Assembly: GCA_001789205.1 (NCBI GenBank)
Contig: MFYT01000009.1
Coordinates: forward strand, 55,571 to 119,570
Source: Candidatus Raymondbacteria bacterium RIFOXYA2_FULL_49_16
GTDB lineage: Bacteria > Fibrobacterota > OXYB2-FULL-49-7 > XYB2-FULL-49-35
Length of the DNA stretch: 64,000 bases
Reading direction: 5' to 3'
Position numbers and translations under genes: made by a program. This document shows positions 20,928 through 29,232 of the stretch, piece by piece. Each line of letters starts with the position of its first letter. The stretch's first letter is position 1. The notes under the pieces are model-generated. The model did not search any database. It was not told where the DNA came from and saw only the letters and a program-made list of their open reading frames with translations.

Positions 20928-21880
20928 CCGCTCCCCGCATCCAAAACGAGCTCTCCTGGTCAGCCTCGCGCGCCGATATTTTCAACCGCTGCAAACGCGA
21001 ATACTATTACTCCTATTATGGTTCGTTCGGCGGATGGGACCGGAACGCCCTGCCCGAAAAACGGGAGCTCTATATACTGAAAAACACGCGTAACCGGTAT
21101 GCCTGGATGGGCGATGTGGTGCACCAGACCCTTGAGCGGTTTCTGACTGATTTCCAGAATAATAAAAAACTTTCGCGCGAAGAACTGACCGCGCTTGCTG
21201 ACGCGCGCATGCGGAGCGAATACCGCGACTCGCTTGAGCAGCGCTATCGCGAGCGGCCCGGAAGCATCAAGGGGCTGGTGGAGCATGAGAATACTATGAC
21301 CATTGACAAGGGCCAATGGCGCGCCATTCACGAAAACGTGGTTACCTGCACGGGAAATTTCTTTTTCACCGATTTTTACAGGGACATTATTGAAAACAAG
21401 ATTGGCACTATCAAGCGCATGGAAAAACTCGACCATTTCATGTTTCGGGACGTGAAGGTCTATGCCAAGCCCGATGTTGCCTATGTGCAGGACGATAGAC
21501 TCACTATTCTTGACTGGAAAACCGGCAAGCAGGCGGATGAGCACGAGTTTCAGCTCTATTACTATGTTCTCTACGGCGTGCACAAGCTCGGGGTTGCACT
21601 CGATTGCATTGACGCCAGTATTGTGTACCTGAAAGACAATAAGGTAAGTAAAGTGATCATTGAGCCTGACAATGCACAGAGGGCGCTCGCATACATTGAC
21701 CGCACCCACGCTGCCATGGAAGAACTCATTGATCCTGACCACCCTGACCTCATGGACATTGAGCGTTGCCCGCCCTGTCTAGCCGCAGCCACCTGCCGGC
21801 TCTGCAGGTTCTGGAAAAAATGCCACTCCGGGCCTGCGGACCAGTCGCATCTTTCCGGCGGCTCAGAGGCCGCCGGTTAA
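20924..21880 (+). CDS. PD-(D/E)XK nuclease-family protein with Fe-S type cysteines (RecB/Cas4-like)
   Basis: A protein of 318 residues. LSWSASRADIFNRCKREYYY at the N-terminus and VHQTLERFL are typical of the RecB/AddB nuclease fold. The catalytic core is VYAKPDVAYVQDDRLTILDW followed by KTGKQADEHEFQLYYYVL, giving D...DWK...Q. The C-terminal cysteines CPPC and CRLCRFWKKC, with the N-terminal one in FNRCKREY, could hold an Fe-S cluster as in AddB and Cas4. No helicase or CRISPR genes are nearby. It is probably a stand-alone DNA repair nuclease. It closes the operon; its stop codon lies inside an 8-bp perfect hairpin. Confidence 0.82.
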   Translation: MTAPRIQNELSWSASRADIFNRCKREYYYSYYGSFGGWDRNALPEKRELYILKNTRNRYAWMGDVVHQTLERFLTDFQNNKKLSREELTALADARMRSEYRDSLEQRYRERPGSIKGLVEHENTMTIDKGQWRAIHENVVTCTGNFFFTDFYRDIIENKIGTIKRMEKLDHFMFRDVKVYAKPDVAYVQDDRLTILDWKTGKQADEHEFQLYYYVLYGVHKLGVALDCIDASIVYLKDNKVSKVIIEPDNAQRALAYIDRTHAAMEELIDPDHPDLMDIERCPPCLAAATCRLCRFWKKCHSGPADQSHLSGGSEAAG

Positions 21881-22012
21881 TCAATGTGTTATTTTCTATA
21901 AATCGAGGCCAGTGACGGCCTCGTAATATTATTTACCGGTTTGTTTTCGAGCCGTCTGGCTCGATCTTTAAAACAAAAAATGATGGTCAACAGGCAGCCT
22001 CTGTGCTGCCTG
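21855..22012. repeat. Four consecutive short perfect hairpins
   Basis: CCGGCGGC/GCCGCCGG (21855-21876), CGAGGCC/GGCCTCG (21904-21923), TCGAGCC/GGCTCGA (21947-21964) and CAGGCAGC/GCTGCCTG (21991-22012) follow one another. Loops are 4-6 nt and centres are 42-48 nt apart. The first can end the upstream operon; the rest lie in the leader of the AraC-type regulator. None has a T run. Confidence 0.6.
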
Positions 22013-22115
22013 CTGGCCCCAACGAGCGGCCTTGCAATTTTCGTTAGAAAAGTCTTCGGGAATTTCCTCTTTTTCGCATTGTTCCGCTTCGTGCTCAACT
22101 ATTATTTTCTTGTTC

Positions 22116-24074
22116 ATGCCTGCTATTCTTTCACTTTGCATCCTTGTCTTCTCTGTCATGCTGGAGCCGCTTGAGGCGCAGGTCCTTTTTTACGAAGATT
22201 TCGAAAACACGGACGTCAGTCTTTCGTGGGAGCAACCTGAAGGCCCAAAACCGTGGCTTACCTTGTCAGAAAAGAGCGCATTTTCAGGGACCCGCGGTGT
22301 CAATATCACAAATGGCGAAAGTCACATGGCGCGGCGTAACCTGATGTGGCCCGTTGCCTCGTCGGCCTGCACGGCCGGGGTCTATCTGGCTTTTCGGTGC
22401 AGGTTCAACGCGCCCGGCCTTGGCGATACGGCTGGCGCACTAGAACGTTTTCCCCTGGTACATTGGGAAATTACCGCGGGAAACAGCAAGTTCAGTAACC
22501 CCACGCTGCTGGTGGTTCAGAACAGCCAGGGCAATCCCTGCTTTCGCATGCTGTCACGAAACCATAAAAGCGCGGAACCTGTGACGACCGGAGACACACC
22601 GCTTACAACCGTGACTCCGGATACGTGGTATTCGCTTGGCATCTATGTCCGGCTCAACGGCGCTGCGCTTATCGACTCCCTGTTCATAAACGGACAATGC
22701 GCGGGCGCGGCGAACATTGCGCTTGAGCAGGCGCCCCTGTTTCTGAATTATATCTCCTTTGGATTCAACAGAAAATCGAGCCTTCCCCTGAACAGCGTTG
22801 ACATTGACGATATTATTCTCACGCGTACGCGGACCGACCCCTTTCTTCCCTATCGGGTGGTCCGCAGACCAGCCGCCTTTGAGTATGTTGGTTCACCTCC
22901 TGTCAAATTCGAAATTCAACCGGACGCCATACCCGAAGGTTCACGTTCAATTCTCGTACATATATTACAGGATCACGCATGTATTGCCCAGAGCGTGTGC
23001 GCCATTGATTCACTAGTGACCTTTGACAATGTACTTGCCCCTCATATACCCTACACCTATTGCCTGATTTTCCAGGGAGGCGAATGCAGGTTTCCTGAAC
23101 AGCGGGGCGGTCCCTTTATGATCGCCGAACACGCAGAGGAGGAAGAAACGCGGTCTTTTGGCGCAGGCACAATCCGGTTTGTGTTGCCGCACGCCAATGC
23201 TGGCCGGGTGATGGCGGGCGATACGCTTTTGGTGGAACTTTCCTTTGAACCGCAGAAAGATGGGACCTGTTTTATTGATCTGAACATAGGATCGGTGAAG
23301 TTCTCCGAATCGCGGCACGAACGGTTCGGCGTGTATGATCCGGGAAAAAACCTGGTTTTCAGTCTCTGCAAACAGGACCTGGTCTATGGTAAGTACCAGG
23401 AAGGGACCAACCAGTTGAAAGCGGTCTCTCTTGTCGATACAGGAAGCGAGTATCCCTTTAATTTCATAGATGCCGGAGGATATTCGTTTGATCAGCGCAA
23501 AGGGAATGCGCGCTTTCCCTTTGTCATAACCCGGGACATGGAGCCTGGCATATGGACCATACGCGCGTATCTGGTGAACGAACACACGGGTCTGCGCCTT
23601 TCGTTCAATTCCCTCTTCTTTACTGTTGGCCGCCCTCTTTTTTCAGCAACGCACGTGCTGTTGGTCCTTTTCTGTGTGTGCGGCGCAATTGTTATACGTG
23701 TCCTTCTTCGCCGCAGGCAACGCAAAAACGAGCCGCCTTCCTCATCGTGGCTTTCCGTGGCTGATTCCATCGAAGAATTGATCATACAGACGTATAGAGA
23801 TACAAATCTTTCGAACAACACCATTGCCCAACACGTGAATTTGAGCACCCCCAAGGTTACTGAAATATACCAACGGGTAAAAGGAAAAACACCTGTGCAG
23901 CATATCCGGGAGATACGGCTCGAAAAAGCGGGTTTGCTGCTTAAAACCACCATGAAATCCGTTTCTGAAATAGCGTATGAGGCCGGCTTTTCAGATCCGG
24001 TCGTTTTTCAACGCAACTTCAAGAAACACAAAGGGTTAACCCCTGGCCAGTATCGGGATAAAAAATCTGATTAA
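22116..24074 (+). CDS. Membrane-anchored AraC-family regulator with extracytoplasmic ConA-like sensor
   Basis: A protein of 652 residues from the ATG before a signal-anchor (PAILSLCILVFSVMLEPLEA); a longer frame to 22032 adds an unlikely extension. Residues 25-240 look like a concanavalin A/LamG-type beta-sandwich (LFYEDFENTDVSLSWEQPEG, later VDIDDIILTRTR). A second beta-rich domain covers 240-505. One membrane helix (ATHVLLVLFCVCGAIVIRVL) ends near 531. An AraC helix-turn-helix pair fills 545-647 (NNTIAQHVNLSTPKVTEIYQ and SVSEIAYEAGFSDPVVFQRN). It would sense an external ligand, probably a glycan, and act directly on DNA from the membrane. It is about one-third alike to the regulator at 33030. 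Direct repeats follow its stop. Confidence 0.85.
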   Translation: MPAILSLCILVFSVMLEPLEAQVLFYEDFENTDVSLSWEQPEGPKPWLTLSEKSAFSGTRGVNITNGESHMARRNLMWPVASSACTAGVYLAFRCRFNAPGLGDTAGALERFPLVHWEITAGNSKFSNPTLLVVQNSQGNPCFRMLSRNHKSAEPVTTGDTPLTTVTPDTWYSLGIYVRLNGAALIDSLFINGQCAGAANIALEQAPLFLNYISFGFNRKSSLPLNSVDIDDIILTRTRTDPFLPYRVVRRPAAFEYVGSPPVKFEIQPDAIPEGSRSILVHILQDHACIAQSVCAIDSLVTFDNVLAPHIPYTYCLIFQGGECRFPEQRGGPFMIAEHAEEEETRSFGAGTIRFVLPHANAGRVMAGDTLLVELSFEPQKDGTCFIDLNIGSVKFSESRHERFGVYDPGKNLVFSLCKQDLVYGKYQEGTNQLKAVSLVDTGSEYPFNFIDAGGYSFDQRKGNARFPFVITRDMEPGIWTIRAYLVNEHTGLRLSFNSLFFTVGRPLFSATHVLLVLFCVCGAIVIRVLLRRRQRKNEPPSSSWLSVADSIEELIIQTYRDTNLSNNTIAQHVNLSTPKVTEIYQRVKGKTPVQHIREIRLEKAGLLLKTTMKSVSEIAYEAGFSDPVVFQRNFKKHKGLTPGQYRDKKSD

Positions 24075-24079
24075 TAAAA

Positions 24080-24159
24080 AGTCTCTTTTATTTTAAAATA
24101 GTCTCATCTGTTTTCATATAATCTGCTGTTTTATTTCCATTATCATTGTTTTAAAATTT
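24080..24159 (+). promoter_or_regulatory. Direct repeats with 20-bp period, candidate AraC-type operator
   Basis: AGTCTC (24080), AGTCTC (24100) and AATCTG (24120) recur at exactly 20-bp steps. Each unit continues into a T-rich half beginning at 24091, 24111, 24131 and 24151. Spacing of two helix turns is the pattern expected for AraC-family sites. The array sits between the regulator gene at 22116 and the first cargo gene, directly upstream of a promoter. Confidence 0.55.
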
Positions 24160-24176
24160 CCCTGAAATTATATTTG
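24146..24176 (+). promoter_or_regulatory. Candidate promoter of the 24198-29129 operon
   Basis: TTG at 24146-24148, a 20-nt spacer and TATATTTG at 24169-24176 match the Bacteroidetes-type consensus (TTG, 19-21 nt, TAnnTTTG). Transcription would start near 24183, about 15 nt before the first ATG. Confidence 0.5.
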
Positions 24177-24197
24177 CATTTAATAGTAGGGAGGTAA

Positions 24198-25262
24198 ATG
24201 ATGAAAACAGTGATCCGTGTTCTGGCACTGGCCGGTTTCTTCTCGGTTTCCCAGGGTTATGTTGTTGATTCCCTGTTGTTTGGCGATGATTTCGATGGTG
24301 CTCTTGAGAACTGGGTGTGCGAAACCGTCATCGGCGGCAGCGTGAACATCGTAAGCGGGGTTGTTGATATTGACGACAATGGCGGCACCGCGGTCTGGTA
24401 TAAATATCCACTGTCCGACAGCATTGCCATTGAATACAGCGCCCGCTGCTTAAGTGATGGCGCAAATTTGACTGATCTGAACTGTTTCTGGATGGCGCGC
24501 GACCGCGAAAGTACGCCTGTATTGTCGTTGGATAGCGCTTCGTTTTTCAATGCCGGCCGCACAGGCCTGTGGGCCACCTATCATTCGCTTGAGGCGTATT
24601 ACTTCGGCTATGGCGCAAATCTCAACACCACGTTTAACCTGCGCCGGTATTATGACCCAAACGCTCTTCCAACAGAAGTGCTGAGCATGCCGCGCGATGG
24701 TCACCGGGTCATTATTGCCAGCGACAACCAGACAGGCCTCATCACTGCGGGAACGTGGTACCGCTTCAAGGTGGTATATTTTAAGGGTCTCATAGAGGTA
24801 TGGGTAAACAATGTCAAACAATTTACCTATACTGAACAATCGTATGACGTGCCGTATAATCGCGGGTATTTTGGATTCCGTACCACCTATTCTGTCCATG
24901 CGCAGTTCGATTCTGTGCGCATCTTCCTGCTGAAAACAAGTTCAGCGAGCATAGACGACCACGGCATGAGAAACACCAAAGAGCAGGGGATCAAATGTTC
25001 TCCTAACCCGTTTAATCCAATGACAAAAATAACAATTCCGAATTTAATATTACAAAATACGAATGAAGAATTTAAAATATTTGACATACGGGGTAAACTG
25101 GTTAAGGACCTGACACCGGAAATTCGCTCGCCTCGCGTCGCCGCAGGCGAAGCGGGTAATTCCATTACCTGGGACGCCTCGGCCCTGCCATCGGGCGCTT
25201 ATATAATAAAAGCCCAGGCCGGTGCAAACGTGCTCACAAAAAAAGTAATTCTGGCGCGGTAA
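24198..25262 (+). CDS. Secreted DUF6250-like ConA-fold protein with T9SS sorting domain
   Basis: A protein of 354 residues (353 if the second ATG at 24201 is used; GGAGG fits that one better). The signal peptide is VIRVLALAGFFSVSQGYV. Residues 28-245 match the DUF6250 pattern: FGDDFDGALENWV, AVWYKYPLSDSIAIEYSA, LTDLNCFWMARD, YHSLEAYYFGYGANLNTTFN and NRGYFGFRTTYSVHAQFDSV. This is a beta-sandwich found beside polysaccharide-degradation genes in Bacteroidetes. The sorting domain begins near residue 270 (SPNPFNPMTKITI) and ends KKVILAR. It is the first gene of a three-gene unit. It probably binds or trims a polysaccharide at the cell surface; no catalytic residues can be named. Confidence 0.8.
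   Translation: MMKTVIRVLALAGFFSVSQGYVVDSLLFGDDFDGALENWVCETVIGGSVNIVSGVVDIDDNGGTAVWYKYPLSDSIAIEYSARCLSDGANLTDLNCFWMARDRESTPVLSLDSASFFNAGRTGLWATYHSLEAYYFGYGANLNTTFNLRRYYDPNALPTEVLSMPRDGHRVIIASDNQTGLITAGTWYRFKVVYFKGLIEVWVNNVKQFTYTEQSYDVPYNRGYFGFRTTYSVHAQFDSVRIFLLKTSSASIDDHGMRNTKEQGIKCSPNPFNPMTKITIPNLILQNTNEEFKIFDIRGKLVKDLTPEIRSPRVAAGEAGNSITWDASALPSGAYIIKAQAGANVLTKKVILAR
25118..25163. repeat. Imperfect palindrome in the CTD-coding region (24198 gene)
   Basis: The inner arms CGCTCGCCT and AGGCGAAGCG pair with one bulge. Outer bases GGAA/TTCC continue the match with gaps. It codes for the loop between the 'GKLV' strand and 'ITWDAS'. Confidence 0.5.
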
Positions 25263-25306
25263 TTGCGTTAATCCATGGCATGAGCCCAACCGAAAAGGAG
25301 CACACA

Positions 25307-26941
25307 ATGAGAAAGATATTCCTCATGTTTTTTTGTCTTTCTATGTTAAGCGGTTTGGCATTTTCTCAAAACAACACCAAACAACTGCTTAAGGGCCGCT
25401 ACTTGAACGTTGTGGGCGGATTTGACGTTCCCAATGTGCGAATTGATAATATGAACCTGATCTGGAGCCGTCTGCAGATCGACAAGCTGCCTGGAACAAA
25501 CACATGGGCCATCAGCCATCCATCCGGGTATGTGCTGGAACTGATTGAACCCGAGAGCCTCGGGGTGGTGGGAGAACCCTGGCCCGCAATGACAGAGGGC
25601 CGGCGCCAAGCTGCTTTTACTTCCGTGGATAAGATTAGTCCCCAAGGTGTGTTCTGGCTGAACCAGAACGAACTGCTGACTTCTGGCCGTAGATCATACC
25701 GCGGGCCGTTCGAACCTAACTGGATGGCTAGAATCAATATTCAAACCGGCGAGGAAATTCTTTACACCATAACATCTGAAGAGAATGAAGAGGGCCCTAA
25801 TTTCCATATGATGCAGGGACTGGGAGCGGGTTTTGTGCGGATCAGCGATACTGCCTGGGCCGCGACTTATGCAAACGGCAACGCCTTCCTTCTTGGCCGT
25901 GGAGGCTACGACGTACTCGGTTCACCGCTTGGCCCTGCCTTGGGGGTCTGGAACATTGATGAGCCTCACGCAAGATATCTGCTCGATTTTCCCATGGATC
26001 ATCCTCTTCGACGGGATCCTTACTATACCTATGCTGGCGGGGAAGCGCAGCAGCTCCTCATGTGGAAGGACCCGGATTCAAACGGGGGCTTCTGGCAGGC
26101 CGGGGACGTAGGCGGTTTGGCATTTATCAACCACCCGCAAGTCAAAGGTATTGTGGCAACCCACAATCATGGCCGGGGCCTGCACGACTATCGCGCCCAG
26201 GGAGACGGGGGTAGTGGAAGTTTTTTTCTTGTTCTTGATCCAGCCGTGTTTTACAGCACTGAAAGCAGCGGAGGCAACCGCGGCGACCATGAAAGCGATA
26301 CCAGTCTGGCACACTACCCCAAGGGCGTGTATGCGAGAGTTGGCCACATTTTTGACCCTGACCATCTTGCAGAGGTGGCCCAGGGTACTCGGCAGCCCTG
26401 GGAGTGTCCTTCCGAGCGTTTTGAATGGCCGCGCGCGGGCATCGAATGGAACGAGCAAGACAGGCCTACCCTGCTGGGCGCCGTGTATTGGGACAATGAG
26501 CGCCAATTGCTCTGGCTGGCCTTGGGCATGCCTGTGGTAAAACTGGTCGCTTACGAGATTGTCGTGGACGACAGCCGTCCAGAGGAACCGATGCGCCTGC
26601 CCGAGAGCTGGCTGGATAACGAGAAAAACCTGGTTCAGGCGGATATTACGGCAGATGATGTAATACAGGTTACCCCGAATCCGTTCAACCCGAGCACGGT
26701 GATAACCATCAATGCGGCATCTGCGCCGCAATTGAGGATATACAATATTCAGGGAACATGCGTCGCTTCTTTCCACCCCGGCGCGATTGCGTCTGGAGAT
26801 ACGTATTCCAGCCTGCACGGCAACGCACAGATAAAGACCGCATACACGTGGCGCGCCGCCGGCCAAGCGTCCGGTCTCTATATCGTCCATGCGGTTGTAC
26901 ATAAGCGTGTTTATACAAAACGAATAATATTTGAGAAATAA
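25307..26941 (+). CDS. Secreted propeller-like protein with T9SS sorting domain
   Basis: A protein of 544 residues from an ATG with AAGGAG 7 nt upstream. The signal peptide is IFLMFFCLSMLSGLAFSQ. The body (residues 22-445) is rich in Trp/Gly strands (WAATYANGNAFLLGRGGYDV, GLAFINHPQVKGIVATHNHG) with no family I can name. It shares a layout with the protein at 43318: a DPDHLAEVAQGTRQPWECPS segment and then a strand GAVYWDNERQLLWLALGMP, suggesting a common beta-propeller-like fold. The sorting domain starts near residue 457 (TPNPFNPSTVITI) and ends KRIIFEK. It is the second gene of the operon. Function is unknown. Confidence 0.8.
   Translation: MRKIFLMFFCLSMLSGLAFSQNNTKQLLKGRYLNVVGGFDVPNVRIDNMNLIWSRLQIDKLPGTNTWAISHPSGYVLELIEPESLGVVGEPWPAMTEGRRQAAFTSVDKISPQGVFWLNQNELLTSGRRSYRGPFEPNWMARINIQTGEEILYTITSEENEEGPNFHMMQGLGAGFVRISDTAWAATYANGNAFLLGRGGYDVLGSPLGPALGVWNIDEPHARYLLDFPMDHPLRRDPYYTYAGGEAQQLLMWKDPDSNGGFWQAGDVGGLAFINHPQVKGIVATHNHGRGLHDYRAQGDGGSGSFFLVLDPAVFYSTESSGGNRGDHESDTSLAHYPKGVYARVGHIFDPDHLAEVAQGTRQPWECPSERFEWPRAGIEWNEQDRPTLLGAVYWDNERQLLWLALGMPVVKLVAYEIVVDDSRPEEPMRLPESWLDNEKNLVQADITADDVIQVTPNPFNPSTVITINAASAPQLRIYNIQGTCVASFHPGAIASGDTYSSLHGNAQIKTAYTWRAAGQASGLYIVHAVVHKRVYTKRIIFEK
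26793..26811. repeat. Short near-palindrome in the CTD-coding region (25307 gene)
   Basis: CTGGAGATACGTATTCCAG is palindromic except for one displaced base on each side of the ATACGTAT core. It lies in the same CTD loop as the other palindromes, but it is the weakest example and could be chance. Confidence 0.3.
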
Positions 26942-26960
26942 TTCCTTAGTGGAGGCAAAT

Positions 26961-29129
26961 ATGCATACGAAGTTCCTGGTTCCAGTCGTACTGTTTTCCA
27001 TTTATGGATTCGTTGCCGGGGCTGCTCCGGATAGCCTGACCGCAGTCCATAGACATGGTCAAACTTTTTTAACCTGGAAAGATGTTCCAGGCGCCACTGC
27101 ATACCGGATTTATAGAGCTGGAGGAGCAATGTCTCCCGCGGACCTGATTGTGGCGAACCGAATTGCGGAAATTCAAAGCGGTTCTTCAAAAATCGGATAC
27201 TGGGACATCACCCAAATAAAAGGAACCGCGGTCCGGGACTTCACCACGGCCATCGGTTCTGATTTTTACCGTATCGATGATCTGGGAACGCCTTTGAACG
27301 ATTCAAATGAACTGTTTGTATGGACCACCCAGGAATCAGGCGGCGGCGCCTTCCACTATACCGTTACGGCCGTAACCGGCGCTTCCGAGGATGCTTCCAT
27401 CGGCGCTGGAAACCGCGTTGGGCCTGTTTCTGAAAATGAATGCGTCATGATTTGGCCCGTGGAACAGGCCCGCACCGCCGACCAGTCGGGCCACGTATTC
27501 ATGATGTGGATGCCCTATGACAAATGGGCCCTTGATTTTCAGGGATATGCCTATCCCATATACCTGGCCGCAAAACCGGAATTTATTGGACAAAAGAAAA
27601 AGGTGGTCCTGCACATGCATGGCGCGAGCGCCTATTTCAACGCATGGATGAATGACGGTTCCACCATTAAAACCGCTGTCGAGGCCCTTGCGTCCGACTA
27701 TCTCATGGTCATTGCCGATGACCCGGGCATGTCCTGGCATTTCGGGTTTGCAGACACCAAGCAGAACGGCGTCAACACCATTGCCGATGGCAGTGTGGTT
27801 AAAAACTACACTCAATACCGTAACTGGTGCATGATACGCTGGCTCATCTCGGGTCAGGCACCGTGGCTTGGCGACAGCAACGAAGTGGCGGCGCTAGGCC
27901 ATTCCATGGGAGGCACGGGCTCCATGACCTTTGCCATCCAGCATCCCGAGATATTCGCCTATGTGGAGTATGCTTCCGAGGGGATCAACAACTGGCTCAT
28001 GGACCCGCCCTACCGGGCAGACGGCTGGGCAAAAAATTTCGCCTACTGCATAGGAAGCGAGGACCAGGACCTGGAATATCGGGACCTTATCAGCAAGGAT
28101 AAGCTGATTGACAACCAGGATATGGGCATGCGCGCCTGGGCATGGCTCTCAATGCGCGACAGCGTTACCCTGGCATACAGGAACCGGGACGATCTGCCCT
28201 TTCTCAATTTTTGTCATGGTACGCAGGACGGATCTATAGACTGGGAACCACAGGGCCTGCCGGTGTGGCAAGACCACAATGCCAACCCGTTTGCGGCCAA
28301 CCTGTTTCCTTATTCGGGCTGCTGGGTAAACAGGGGCCATTCGAGTCAGGGCGCCAAGGGCGCCAACCCCAGCGGATATGTGCCAAAAAACCATTTTGTA
28401 CTGGCCTTGAAAAATGCCTCCTCTGACGATCAGCTCAATCCAGCATGCGATGCCGTGTCCTGCGCGGACAGCGGTCAGTTCAATGCGCGTATTCTCTGGT
28501 CAACGGAGCGGACAACCATTAACGAACCGCCAGTAGATAGCCCCGATGAATTCAGCACAACAATCAAGCTCGATACAAAAACCATTTATTACCTCCCGGT
28601 ATACGGCGGATCTGGAACCGAGACTGTGGACATAACGCCAAGGCGGCTCCAGCAATTCCCGCGCATTCCGTATGCGGAGTATGACTGGCAGAACATTCCA
28701 GCCGGAGGCGGTGCTCCAGTGCAGAACGGAACTGCTATTGCTGATCAATACGGCATGTTTACCATTGAGGGTTTTCGATTCAGCGTTGCAGGAAACAAGC
28801 TGGTGGTTACAACTTCCAGTGCGGGCGCAACCGTCAATGCCGGTTTAGATGATCAGGAAGTCATGATCAAAACAAGTCCAAATCCGTTCAATCCGGTAGT
28901 GACAATAGCTGTCAGAAATCAGCAGGCAATTGGCAGCAAGACCATCGTGTTTGAAATATTCGACGTTCACGGAAACCTTGTTGCTAAACTGCCGGCTGTT
29001 AGTCCGGCCTGCGGCGGACTGCCTGCTGAAATAACCTGGAACGCGGCAGGAAAGGCTTCCGGTGTGTATATTGTCCGCGCTGTGGCAAAGAATCGCGTAC
29101 ATACTACCCGTATAATATATTCAAAATAA
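26961..29129 (+). CDS. Secreted alpha/beta-hydrolase (esterase-like) with Fn3-like and T9SS sorting domains
   Basis: A protein of 722 residues; the ATG has GGAGG 7 nt upstream. The signal peptide is FLVPVVLFSIYGFVAGA. Residues 20-155 form a fibronectin-III-like region (VHRHGQTFLTWKDVPGATAY, FHYTVTAVTGASED). The hydrolase core has the nucleophile elbow ALGHSMGGTGSMTFA (Ser near 315), an acid in CHGTQDGSIDWEPQ and a histidine in WVNRGHSSQGA. DITPRRLQ and a sorting domain from about residue 640 (SPNPFNPVVTIAV, ends TRIIYSK) follow. It is one of four paralogues (also 34904, 46137, 61830). It is the last gene of the operon, with a strong terminator after it. It probably de-esterifies a surface-bound substrate. 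Confidence 0.82.
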   Translation: MHTKFLVPVVLFSIYGFVAGAAPDSLTAVHRHGQTFLTWKDVPGATAYRIYRAGGAMSPADLIVANRIAEIQSGSSKIGYWDITQIKGTAVRDFTTAIGSDFYRIDDLGTPLNDSNELFVWTTQESGGGAFHYTVTAVTGASEDASIGAGNRVGPVSENECVMIWPVEQARTADQSGHVFMMWMPYDKWALDFQGYAYPIYLAAKPEFIGQKKKVVLHMHGASAYFNAWMNDGSTIKTAVEALASDYLMVIADDPGMSWHFGFADTKQNGVNTIADGSVVKNYTQYRNWCMIRWLISGQAPWLGDSNEVAALGHSMGGTGSMTFAIQHPEIFAYVEYASEGINNWLMDPPYRADGWAKNFAYCIGSEDQDLEYRDLISKDKLIDNQDMGMRAWAWLSMRDSVTLAYRNRDDLPFLNFCHGTQDGSIDWEPQGLPVWQDHNANPFAANLFPYSGCWVNRGHSSQGAKGANPSGYVPKNHFVLALKNASSDDQLNPACDAVSCADSGQFNARILWSTERTTINEPPVDSPDEFSTTIKLDTKTIYYLPVYGGSGTETVDITPRRLQQFPRIPYAEYDWQNIPAGGGAPVQNGTAIADQYGMFTIEGFRFSVAGNKLVVTTSSAGATVNAGLDDQEVMIKTSPNPFNPVVTIAVRNQQAIGSKTIVFEIFDVHGNLVAKLPAVSPACGGLPAEITWNAAGKASGVYIVRAVAKNRVHTTRIIYSK
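29001..29020. repeat. Palindrome in the CTD-coding region (26961 gene)
   Basis: AGTCCGGCC and GGCGGACT pair around TGC with one bulged G. It codes for the residues before 'EITWNAAGKASGVYI', the same CTD loop as the other palindromes. Confidence 0.5.
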
Positions 29130-29141
29130 AAATCACGCTCG

Positions 29142-29183
29142 CCCGGCCGGCAACAAACCCCCTCTTGCGCCGGCCGGGTTTCC
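29142..29183 (+). terminator. Terminator of the 24198-29129 operon
   Basis: CCCGGCCGGC and GCCGGCCGGG form a perfect 10-bp stem with a 17-nt loop, followed by TTTCCCC. It starts 13 nt past the stop codon. The T run is short. Confidence 0.75.
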
Positions 29184-29232
29184 CCGTTTCCCGCATTGTT
29201 CTTACGTCCGCTGAACGATTATCTTCTTGGTC

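Noticed and set aside
20924..21880. Cas4 assignment for the PD-(D/E)XK protein
   Set aside because: The C-terminal cysteines fit Cas4 as well as AddB-like nucleases, but the protein is longer than Cas4 and no CRISPR locus is near.
21889..22159. Minus-strand frames opposite the AraC leader (63-69 residues)
   Set aside because: They arise from the hairpin-rich leader and antisense of the signal region; no start signal or protein-like pattern.
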